Part shown: one piece after another, positions 1-6,100 of the stretch
How the letters are laid out: each line of letters opens with the position of its first letter
Position numbering within the stretch: the first letter of the stretch is position 1
Origin: Bacteroidales bacterium UBA1204
Lineage (GTDB): Bacteria > Bacteroidota > Bacteroidia > Bacteroidales > F082
Reading direction: 5' to 3'
DNA length: 10,168 nucleotides
NCBI GenBank assembly: GCA_002310075.1
Contig: DBXU01000097.1
Location: 11,170-21,337 of the forward strand
Made by a program: the position numbers and the translations under genes
The notes under the pieces: model-generated
The model's input: the letters and a program-made list of their open reading frames with translations, nothing else
The model's database searches: none
What the model was told of the DNA's origin: nothing

Positions 1-143
1 AGCCTTTCGCCTTCGGCCAAAGTGTAATCATAACGGCCTTCGCGAGCTGCCTCGGGGATGAAAGTCAAAGTGTCGTTAAGGCCTGCAGCGATAGTTTCCG
101 CCACGTGTTTGCTGTTGCCACAGCCAGAGAAGTAGAATATCAT
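1..143 (-). CDS. EFR1-type flavodoxin/ferredoxin protein, N-terminal part (runs off left edge)
   Basis: Only the first 47 codons lie in the window; the gene continues past base 1. The protein begins MIFYFSGCGNSKHVAE, the start of a flavodoxin-like fold: a hydrophobic first strand (MIFYF) followed by the FMN phosphate-binding loop. In this family the loop usually reads SGTGNS; here the threonine is a cysteine (SGCGNS). This beginning is typical of EFR1-family proteins, which join an N-terminal flavodoxin-like domain to a C-terminal [4Fe-4S] ferredoxin domain and are common in anaerobes. They are thought to act in cytoplasmic electron transfer, but no defined partner is established. The ferredoxin half is outside the window, so a plain flavodoxin is possible. 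The ATG at 143 is supported by a good minus-strand promoter at 164-195. The gene is divergent from the DinF-type MATE gene. Confidence 0.72.
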   Translation of the reverse strand, partial: MIFYFSGCGNSKHVAETIAAGLNDTLTFIPEAAREGRYDYTLAEGER

Positions 144-163
144 AAGTTATTGTGTTTGATGCT

Positions 164-195
164 GCAAAGATAAACAGAATATCGTACTTTTGCAA
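164..195 (-). promoter_or_regulatory. Bacteroidetes-type promoter for the EFR1-type gene
   Basis: On the minus strand, TATCTTTGC (172 down to 164) matches the -7 consensus TAnnTTTG. A TTGC whose TTG lies at 195-193 sits 20 nt upstream, close to the expected -33 spacing. Transcription would begin near 157-160, leaving a leader of about 15 nt before the ATG at 143. The -33 element overlaps the -7 box of the opposite promoter at 185-193. Assigned by eye from the consensus. Confidence 0.5.
185..193 (+). promoter_or_regulatory. Bacteroidetes-type -7 box for the DinF-type MATE gene
   Basis: TACTTTTGC matches TAnnTTTG followed by C and lies 21 nt before the ATG at 215. I see no -33 TTG at the usual 19-20 nt spacing; the nearest TTTG (155-158) is 26 nt away, so the promoter may be weak or activator-dependent. 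The box also decides the gene's start: a GTG at 152 is in frame but lies upstream of the probable transcription start. Confidence 0.45.
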
Positions 196-214
196 GCCGA
201 AACACCAACGCATC

Positions 215-1528
215 ATGGCCAAAGCCTCGCTCAACCAATCCATACTAAAGCTAGCCGTTCCCAACATCATCAGCAACATCACCGTGCCGCTGTTGGGTTT
301 CGTTGACATGATGCTGATGGGCCATCAGGACAGTGTCGCTTACATCGGGGCCATCGGCTTGGGTGGCACCATCTTCAGTGTGATGTATTCCATTTTCAGT
401 TTCATGCGGGCGAGCACGACGGGCTTCACAGCACAAGCTTACGGCGCCAACGACCGCGCCGAAATTGCCTATTCGCTCTATCGTTCACTTTGCATTGCAC
501 TGATTGCCACGATTTTGGTGCTTTCGTTACAAGACGTCGTAGAATGGATCAGCATGAAGTTGCTCAATGGCAGTGAAGCAGTGTTGGCGCTTACTGCCAC
601 CTATTTCCATGTCCGCATCTGGGCAGCACCTGCGGTCCTATGCCTCTACGCCTTCAACGGCTGGTACATCGGCATGCAAAACACCACCATCCCTATGATC
701 ATCGCCATCCTGACCAACGTGGTCAATATCATTTTAAGCGTGATTTTCGTCAACTTTATGGGCATGGGGGTCTCGGGGGTAGCATTGGGTACTGTCATTG
801 CACAATATTGCGGCTTGTTGACCGCCATCATCTTCCTGTTTGTCAAGTTCCGCCATCATCTCATCCCTATTCGGCGTGTACTGCTGTTGGAAAGTGACAA
901 ACTGAAACGTTTCTTCCAAGTCAATGCTGATTTCATGATCCGCAGCATCCTGCTAGTGCTCAGCATCGCCTTCTTCAACAACCAATCGGCCAAACTCGGC
1001 GACGACATGCTGGCAGTCAACATGATTCTGATGCAGTTCTTCTACATCTTCTCCTATTTTACCGACGGCTTTGCCTATGCGGGCGAGGCATTAGTCGGAC
1101 GTTTCACAGGAGCCCACGACGGCAAGCAGCTCCGTCAGACCGTCAAGCTGCTCTTCCTTTGGGGTTTCCTCATCGCCTTGCCATTCACGGTGCTCTATGC
1201 GCTTTTCCCCGACTGGTTCATCGGGCTCGTCTCCGACCAACCAGGCATCGTCGAGCATGCCAAGCCCTATCATGTCTATCTGGCTGCCATCCCGTTTATC
1301 ACCTTTGCCGCCTTCCTTTGGGACGGCGTATACATCGGCGCCACCGCATCACGGGCCATACGCAATACCATGCTGATTTCGGCTTTAGGGGTGTTCTTGC
1401 CAGCCACACTCCTGTTGATGCCGCATTTCGGCAATCACGGTCTTTGGATTGCCTTCTTACTTTTCATGGTAGCACGAGGCATCAGCATGACACTGATGGC
1501 GAAAAAAGCCGTCTACACCATAAGCTAA
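215..1528 (+). CDS. MATE family efflux transporter, DinF-type
   Basis: Predicted inner-membrane antiporter of 437 residues with the usual twelve hydrophobic helices of the MATE fold (two six-helix halves). MATE proteins export organic cations, drugs or metabolites using an H+ or Na+ gradient. The N-terminus, including NITVPLLGFVDMMLMGH and later RASTTGFTAQAYGA, closely follows E. coli DinF and related proteins. D31 in the first helix is in the place of the acidic residue important for coupling in DinF-type transporters. I chose ATG 215 (MAKASLNQSI) over the in-frame GTG at 152 because the -7 box at 185-193 lies between them and the homologous N-terminus begins about here. The physiological substrate is unknown. 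The gene ends 4 nt from the end of a convergent gene, leaving no room for an ordinary terminator hairpin between them. Confidence 0.9.
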   Translation: MAKASLNQSILKLAVPNIISNITVPLLGFVDMMLMGHQDSVAYIGAIGLGGTIFSVMYSIFSFMRASTTGFTAQAYGANDRAEIAYSLYRSLCIALIATILVLSLQDVVEWISMKLLNGSEAVLALTATYFHVRIWAAPAVLCLYAFNGWYIGMQNTTIPMIIAILTNVVNIILSVIFVNFMGMGVSGVALGTVIAQYCGLLTAIIFLFVKFRHHLIPIRRVLLLESDKLKRFFQVNADFMIRSILLVLSIAFFNNQSAKLGDDMLAVNMILMQFFYIFSYFTDGFAYAGEALVGRFTGAHDGKQLRQTVKLLFLWGFLIALPFTVLYALFPDWFIGLVSDQPGIVEHAKPYHVYLAAIPFITFAAFLWDGVYIGATASRAIRNTMLISALGVFLPATLLLMPHFGNHGLWIAFLLFMVARGISMTLMAKKAVYTIS

Positions 1529-1532
1529 CGCC

Positions 1533-1829
1533 CTACCAGAAATAGAAGAAACTCACCACACGGCAAAACAACTCACGGTACCATGTCTGAGTCAATTCTA
1601 AATCCACATCCTTAGTACGGCTGCGGAACACATGCAGGAAATAAAACAGATTGTGTGAACGCCATTCACGCACCTGCGATTCGATGTCGCGCTGGTTGAC
1701 AGCCATCTCGGGAGAAACCGTGTCGCGCAAATTCTGCAGAAACGCCCGCATCGCTTCCTTACTCCTAACTAGATAGGAATTCAGAATATGGGTATTGGTT
1801 GGACTGATGATGACGTTGTTGCTTTCCAT
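1533..1829 (-). CDS. Small hypothetical protein (98 aa) coupled to a MATE gene
   Basis: I do not recognise a function. The protein starts MESNNVIISPTNTHILNSYL, continues with a charged, probably helical middle (a run rich in R, E and Q around residues 22-60) and ends in a tryptophan- and phenylalanine-rich stretch (VVSFFYFW). There is no signal peptide and no clear transmembrane helix, although the last 10-15 residues are hydrophobic enough to touch a membrane. Coding status rests on its position: its ATG (1829-1827) shares a base with the stop of the upstream transporter (TGATG), a classic translational-coupling arrangement, and the frame stays open for 98 codons up to the convergent gene. 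A GTG at 1832 is in frame one codon earlier, but the ATG is the more likely start. It may be an accessory to the transporter or merely carried along. Confidence 0.68.
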   Translation of the reverse strand: MESNNVIISPTNTHILNSYLVRSKEAMRAFLQNLRDTVSPEMAVNQRDIESQVREWRSHNLFYFLHVFRSRTKDVDLELTQTWYRELFCRVVSFFYFW

Positions 1830-3196
1830 CACTCTTGGGTTTTAAAGACATGTCTTTGGCCAAGCATGAGGAAGAATGCCAAAGCCGCGCCCAAGAAGTC
1901 GGAGATGGTCATAGAAGCCCATACACCTGTGAGTCCACTTCCATTAGCATTGACAAAAAGCGGCGGGATAAGATAAATCATAGGGGCAAGGAAGAGCACT
2001 TGCCGTGAAAGGCTAGTAACGATGGCAATCCAAGGCTTATCGATGCTTTGGAAGAAATTGGAATTGGTGATGGTAAAGCCCACCAAGGGGAACATCACCA
2101 ACATGAAACGCATAGCAGGCACGGCAATGTCGATAAGTTCGACATCGGTAGTGAAGGCACGAAGCAAGATTTGAGGAATTGTCAAAGCCAACAAAGCTCC
2201 TGCAAGACCTATCAAAACATTCACTTTCAGCGTCAACGTATAAACCGACTTCAAGCGAAGCGGATGTCCTGCGCCATAATTATAACCTGCAATAGGCTGC
2301 ATGCCTTGGCATACGCCAAGGATGAGCATCACGCTGAGGCTACCGAATGTATTGACGATGCCATAGGCGCCTACGGCCAAATCACCGCCGTAATGGATGA
2401 GTTGCCTATTGAGTAAAGCCACCACACCAGAGGCTGCCACGTTCATCAGGAAAGGGCTCATACCAATGAGCAGAATGTTACGGAAGATGTAAAGCTTGGG
2501 CTTCCAAGCATGACGACGGAATCGGATGAAAGAGCTACGCTGCAGAAAATGCCACACCGCCACGATACCAGATACCGTCATAGAGATAGTGGTGGCCCAG
2601 GCTGCACCGCCGATGCCCCAGTCCAAGACATAGATAAACAAAGCGTCAAGGAAGATATTGAGGATGGCACCGCCTGCCAAAATCCACATCGATTTGGTGG
2701 GGTAGCCAGTGGCACGAATTAAACCTGTCAAATTGAAGGTCACGGTAGTCATGAACATGCCAGGCAATACAATATCCATATACTCGCGGGCATAGGCTAT
2801 GGTGTCGGCCGAAGCTCCAAAAAGAGTCAAGATCTTGTCCATGAATAGATAACCGCCTGTGACGAAAAGGAAACCGAAAATGAAAGTCAGAAGCATGCTG
2901 TTGCCAAGAATGTCTTCGGCCCACTTGTAGTCTTTTTTCCCCAACACGATGGACATTCTAGCTGAGGAGCCTACTCCCACGAGCGATCCAAAAGCATGGA
3001 TGATATTCATGATGGGCATAGTGATAGCCAAGCCAGCGATGGCCAAAGCTCCCACACATTGCCCCAAAAACACTCGGTCAACAATATTATATACTGATGC
3101 AATAATCTGGCTTACAATGGAAGGCAAGGCATAAACCCACAACAAATGAGGGATACTCTTCGTCTCTAACTCTCGCGTCCTGTCAAGTTGTTCCAT
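1829..3196 (-). CDS. MATE family efflux transporter, MepA/NorM-like
   Basis: Predicted inner-membrane antiporter of 455 residues with about twelve hydrophobic helices in two repeated halves. The first half carries the characteristic VYNIVDRVFLGQ (acidic D40 in helix 1), followed by GSSARMSIVLGKKD, which resembles MepA-like multidrug MATE proteins; the second half has the matching GMQPIAGYNYGAG element. It differs clearly in sequence from the DinF-type transporter at 215-1528, so the two are not a recent duplication. I chose the ATG at 3196 (MEQLDRTREL) because an upstream extension to 3253 would begin before the probable -7 box at 3216-3224, and the extension looks unlike a MATE N-terminus. 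Its stop overlaps the start of the 98-aa gene, forming a two-gene unit. It is divergent from the SGNH-MBOAT operon. The exported compound cannot be read from the sequence. Confidence 0.9.
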   Translation of the reverse strand: MEQLDRTRELETKSIPHLLWVYALPSIVSQIIASVYNIVDRVFLGQCVGALAIAGLAITMPIMNIIHAFGSLVGVGSSARMSIVLGKKDYKWAEDILGNSMLLTFIFGFLFVTGGYLFMDKILTLFGASADTIAYAREYMDIVLPGMFMTTVTFNLTGLIRATGYPTKSMWILAGGAILNIFLDALFIYVLDWGIGGAAWATTISMTVSGIVAVWHFLQRSSFIRFRRHAWKPKLYIFRNILLIGMSPFLMNVAASGVVALLNRQLIHYGGDLAVGAYGIVNTFGSLSVMLILGVCQGMQPIAGYNYGAGHPLRLKSVYTLTLKVNVLIGLAGALLALTIPQILLRAFTTDVELIDIAVPAMRFMLVMFPLVGFTITNSNFFQSIDKPWIAIVTSLSRQVLFLAPMIYLIPPLFVNANGSGLTGVWASMTISDFLGAALAFFLMLGQRHVFKTQE

Positions 3197-3215
3197 TTTC
3201 AGAGAAATTGAAGGC

Positions 3216-3224
3216 GCAAAAGTA
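3216..3224 (-). promoter_or_regulatory. Bacteroidetes-type -7 box for the MepA-like MATE gene
   Basis: The minus strand reads TACTTTTGC (3224 down to 3216), matching TAnnTTTG, 19 nt before the ATG at 3196. TTTG copies on the minus strand at 3244-3241 and 3250-3247 lie 16 and 22 nt upstream; neither is at the ideal spacing, but either may serve as the -33 element. Assigned by eye. Confidence 0.45.
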
Positions 3225-3258
3225 GCAAAAAAGCGCATGCCAAATCCAAACAAATCCG

Positions 3259-3267
3259 TATTTTTGC
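3259..3267 (+). promoter_or_regulatory. Bacteroidetes-type -7 box for the SGNH-SGNH-MBOAT operon
   Basis: TATTTTTGC matches TAnnTTTG plus C and lies 37 nt before the ATG at 3305. No clear -33 TTG is present at 19-20 nt. The box is separated by 34 nt from the oppositely directed -7 box at 3216-3224, so the upstream elements of the two divergent promoters must interleave. This is the only promoter candidate I see for the three-gene operon. Confidence 0.4.
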
Positions 3268-3304
3268 AGCTCGTTTCGCCAGCGGAAACAAGCGATAATT
3301 TGTA

Positions 3305-4828
3305 ATGAAGGCATTTAAGACTCTGATATTCATATTTTTTGTCCTAATTCTACTGGGTATAGGGTGGTATCTCTTCCCCGCCGAGGGTCTCAGCATCGGC
3401 AACTTCAATCTGCGTTTTCCTTCCTATGCCGAAAGCCGCTCACAAGGGCAGGACAACGATGTCAACGTCGATGCCGTTTTGGACAAGGTTAATAAAAGCT
3501 TCGAGATGAGCTGTTCGGAGAACGTGCTCGACAGCATACGCTTTTTCCGCGACTACCTGACAGAAAACCCCAATCGTATCTACCTGCCCGACGACGACTA
3601 CACCTATTTCGACACACTGTTTTCACAACTCCAGCAGGCACGTCCATTGGAGAAGACCTACCGTGTAATGTATTATGGCGACTCCCAAATCGAGATGGAC
3701 CGCATCTCATCGGTGTTGCGTCAAAAACTGCAGGAGTTTTTCGGTGGTTCGGGTCCTAACATGATCCCTCCCATCCAACTAGTGTCAACCATCTCCGTGT
3801 CGCAACATTACAGCAACCTTGGACGTTACATCGTTTATGGCGATGCCACCACCCGCCGTGCACCGCACAACCGCTATGGCGTGATGGCTCAGTTTGCCCA
3901 AGTGTTGGGTAGTAGCACTATCTCTTTTTCAAAGACCAACCACTCCAAAGCCTTTGAGAATGCTAAACAGATTTCCACCGTGTCGGTGCTACTAGGTGCC
4001 AACAGCGAAGGTTTCAGAGCGACTTTGAAATGCGACACCCTCGTCATAGAGCCTAAGATTTTGCCCGCCAACGACGGCGTTTCGCTCATCACTTGGGACC
4101 TTCCCGTCAACATAGCCAAAGGCACCATCACTTTTAATGGCAACGCGCAAATCTATGCAGTTATGCTTGACGGCGAACCAGGCGTAGCTATCGACAATGT
4201 AGCGCTACGAGGTTGTGCGGGTAACATCTTCACCCGCATCGACTCAGCCACCATGCGTCAGTCGTTCGACTTGCTTGACACTCGACTGATCATCATGCAA
4301 TTTGGAGGCAATCGCATGCCCGGCATCACCTCTTTGAAATATATCGCCCCTTATATGAAGGAGCTTGAGCAGCAGATAGAATACATCAAATCTGTTGCCC
4401 CCAAAGCCACCTTGCTTTTCATTGGCCCTGCCGACATGGGCAAAAGCTACAACGGCAAGATAGGCACTTGGAAAGGCCTTCCCGAGCTCAACGATTCCTT
4501 GAGAGACATGGCCCTACGCAACCACGTCGCTTACTGGGACATGTTCCACGTGATGGGCGGCGAAGGCTCTATGTCACAATGGGTGAAACACAAGCCCGCC
4601 CTGGCTGGTCCCGACTACATACACTTCACCCTCTCAGGCGCCCAAGAAATCGGTAGCGACTTGGCTAAATCGTTCACCACTTACTATGATTTCTTTAAGC
4701 TTCGCCAACATGTGCCAAGCCAAAAGGTCCTGGAATTTATGCATAAAAACAAAAGCGAAGACTCTATATTGGTGTCGTACAAAAAACTGATGCCCAGCTA
4801 CCAACCCTTCAAGAACGACTCAAAATGA
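3305..4828 (+). CDS. Membrane-anchored SGNH hydrolase/acyltransferase-like protein
   Basis: A 507-residue protein with a single N-terminal membrane anchor (about residues 5-23, no lipobox) and the rest predicted outside the cytoplasmic membrane. The SGNH blocks are present in order: GDSQ (G125-D126-S127-Q128, nucleophile S127), a block II glycine near G303 (LRGCAGN), GGN (G334-N336) and the DxxH dyad (D437, H440, in DYIHFT). Before the dyad is the element WDxFxVMGGxxSMxxW (411-426), shared with the next protein. About 176 residues, mostly beta-type, separate S127 from G303, which suggests a domain inserted into the SGNH fold as in Ape1/PatB enzymes. SGNH proteins of this kind either transfer acyl groups to, or remove them from, extracytoplasmic glycans; its place beside an MBOAT gene favours a role like AlgJ, PatB or DltD. 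Its stop overlaps the next start (ATGA at 4825-4828). Transfer and hydrolysis cannot be told apart from sequence. Confidence 0.83.
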   Translation: MKAFKTLIFIFFVLILLGIGWYLFPAEGLSIGNFNLRFPSYAESRSQGQDNDVNVDAVLDKVNKSFEMSCSENVLDSIRFFRDYLTENPNRIYLPDDDYTYFDTLFSQLQQARPLEKTYRVMYYGDSQIEMDRISSVLRQKLQEFFGGSGPNMIPPIQLVSTISVSQHYSNLGRYIVYGDATTRRAPHNRYGVMAQFAQVLGSSTISFSKTNHSKAFENAKQISTVSVLLGANSEGFRATLKCDTLVIEPKILPANDGVSLITWDLPVNIAKGTITFNGNAQIYAVMLDGEPGVAIDNVALRGCAGNIFTRIDSATMRQSFDLLDTRLIIMQFGGNRMPGITSLKYIAPYMKELEQQIEYIKSVAPKATLLFIGPADMGKSYNGKIGTWKGLPELNDSLRDMALRNHVAYWDMFHVMGGEGSMSQWVKHKPALAGPDYIHFTLSGAQEIGSDLAKSFTTYYDFFKLRQHVPSQKVLEFMHKNKSEDSILVSYKKLMPSYQPFKNDSK

Positions 4829-6099
4829 GAAGATTGTTGACTGTCATCGGAATCCTATTCTATTGCCAGCTGCTTTGCGGGCAAACGCTCCCAAAGCTAC
4901 GCACCATACCTAGCCATCACTTTGCCCATTTCGAGCGGAACAAACTATTGTTCCCAGGACAGCACGATGCCATGGAGCGTTTTTACCAAAAACTGGATTC
5001 TGTGGTAGATCTAAGTGAAGGCGTCGTTAACATCATGCATATCGGAGGCTCACACGTTCAAGCAGGAGTGTTTACCCAACAGTTTCGCGATGACTTACTG
5101 AGCATCAGCCTCAACGCACAATGCACACAGAGCTTTGTCTTCCCCTTCACGGCAGGCAGAACCAACAATCCGTCCCATTTCATGGTTAGATCGACAGGGG
5201 AATGGAGTTACTGTCGTAATGCCGTGCAGAAAGAAACTGACAAGCGCATGGGCCTTGCAGGTGCCGCCATCACCACCAGTGACGACGATGCTTCTGTCAG
5301 CATTATCACCCATTCGAAACGTCCCACCGAACTCACTCCAGTTTTTGAATTCGACAAAGTCACGGTAATCGGCTTCTCGGAAACCGAAGACGTAGTTCCT
5401 GTCATCAGCTACAACGACTCCATCCTACATGGCGAATATGATGAATGGAAATCGACCTACACTTTCCAACTCCCCGAACGCTCCGATTCCATATGCATCT
5501 GCTTCGACTCGGTACCAGGTGAGTTTACACTCACCGGCATTCTGCTCGAAAATGATTTGCAGGGCGTCAACGTTCATGGCATCGGTGTCAACGGTGCTAG
5601 CGTGCCTTCCTACCTGCGTTGCGACGACTTCGAACGCGATCTCGAGCTCATTAAGCCCGACCTCGTCATCTTCGGCATTGGCATCAACGATGCTTCTGAG
5701 CCCGATTTCACTAAAGAAGGCTTTAAAGAAAACTATGAGGAGCTAATCCAGATCATCCGCAACGTCAACCCCGACTGTGCCCTGCTCTTTGTGACCAACA
5801 ACGATAGTTTCAAACGTAAAAGAGTGAAAAGGAAAACCGTTTATGAAGTCAACACCAATGGTAAAGTCGTCGAGCAAGCTTTTATAGAGCTGGCAAAAAA
5901 ATACGATGCCGCCGTATGGGACCAGTTCGATGTCATGGGAGGTCTTCACTCCATGCGTGATTGGGAAAAGGCTGGGCTGGCCAAAAAAGACAAGGTGCAC
6001 TTCACCAACGAAGGCTACCAGTTGCTTGGCGATTTGCTGTACAACGCCTTGATTAAAGACTATAGAAACCACTTGAAAAACAAAGCGAGCAAATCCTGA
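4825..6099 (+). CDS. Secreted SGNH-family protein with GGSH block I
   Basis: A 424-residue protein with a cleavable signal peptide (charged MRR, hydrophobic core to about residue 18, probable cleavage near CG-QT, leaving a glutamine as is common in this phylum). No lipobox is seen. The SGNH elements are: block I IGGSHVQAG, where S76 is the likely nucleophile but the usual GDS is GGS; block II GIGVNGA (252-258); block III GIGIND (284-289, with N288); and DxVH (D389, H392, in DKVHFT). It shares the WDxFxVMGGxxSMxxW element (365-380) with the upstream protein, and S76 to G252 is also 176 residues, so the two look like ancient tandem paralogues. The expected location is the periplasm. Next to the anchored SGNH protein and the MBOAT gene it could be the soluble partner, as AlgX is to AlgJ. 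The start overlaps the previous stop, and the next gene begins 1 nt after its stop. Confidence 0.83.
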   Translation: MRRLLTVIGILFYCQLLCGQTLPKLRTIPSHHFAHFERNKLLFPGQHDAMERFYQKLDSVVDLSEGVVNIMHIGGSHVQAGVFTQQFRDDLLSISLNAQCTQSFVFPFTAGRTNNPSHFMVRSTGEWSYCRNAVQKETDKRMGLAGAAITTSDDDASVSIITHSKRPTELTPVFEFDKVTVIGFSETEDVVPVISYNDSILHGEYDEWKSTYTFQLPERSDSICICFDSVPGEFTLTGILLENDLQGVNVHGIGVNGASVPSYLRCDDFERDLELIKPDLVIFGIGINDASEPDFTKEGFKENYEELIQIIRNVNPDCALLFVTNNDSFKRKRVKRKTVYEVNTNGKVVEQAFIELAKKYDAAVWDQFDVMGGLHSMRDWEKAGLAKKDKVHFTNEGYQLLGDLLYNALIKDYRNHLKNKASKS

Positions 6100-6100
6100 C

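Noticed and set aside
152..214. N-terminal extension of the DinF-type transporter from GTG 152
   Set aside because: The -7 promoter box at 185-193 lies inside it, and the extension does not resemble a MATE N-terminus; ATG 215 fits better.
215..3196. The two MATE genes as a recent inverted duplication
   Set aside because: They belong to visibly different subfamilies (DinF-type versus MepA/NorM-like) with different signature motifs, and no nucleotide repeat is apparent.
3197..3253. N-terminal extension of the MepA-like transporter beginning at 3253
   Set aside because: It would begin upstream of the probable -7 box at 3216-3224, and the transporter homology begins after ATG 3196.
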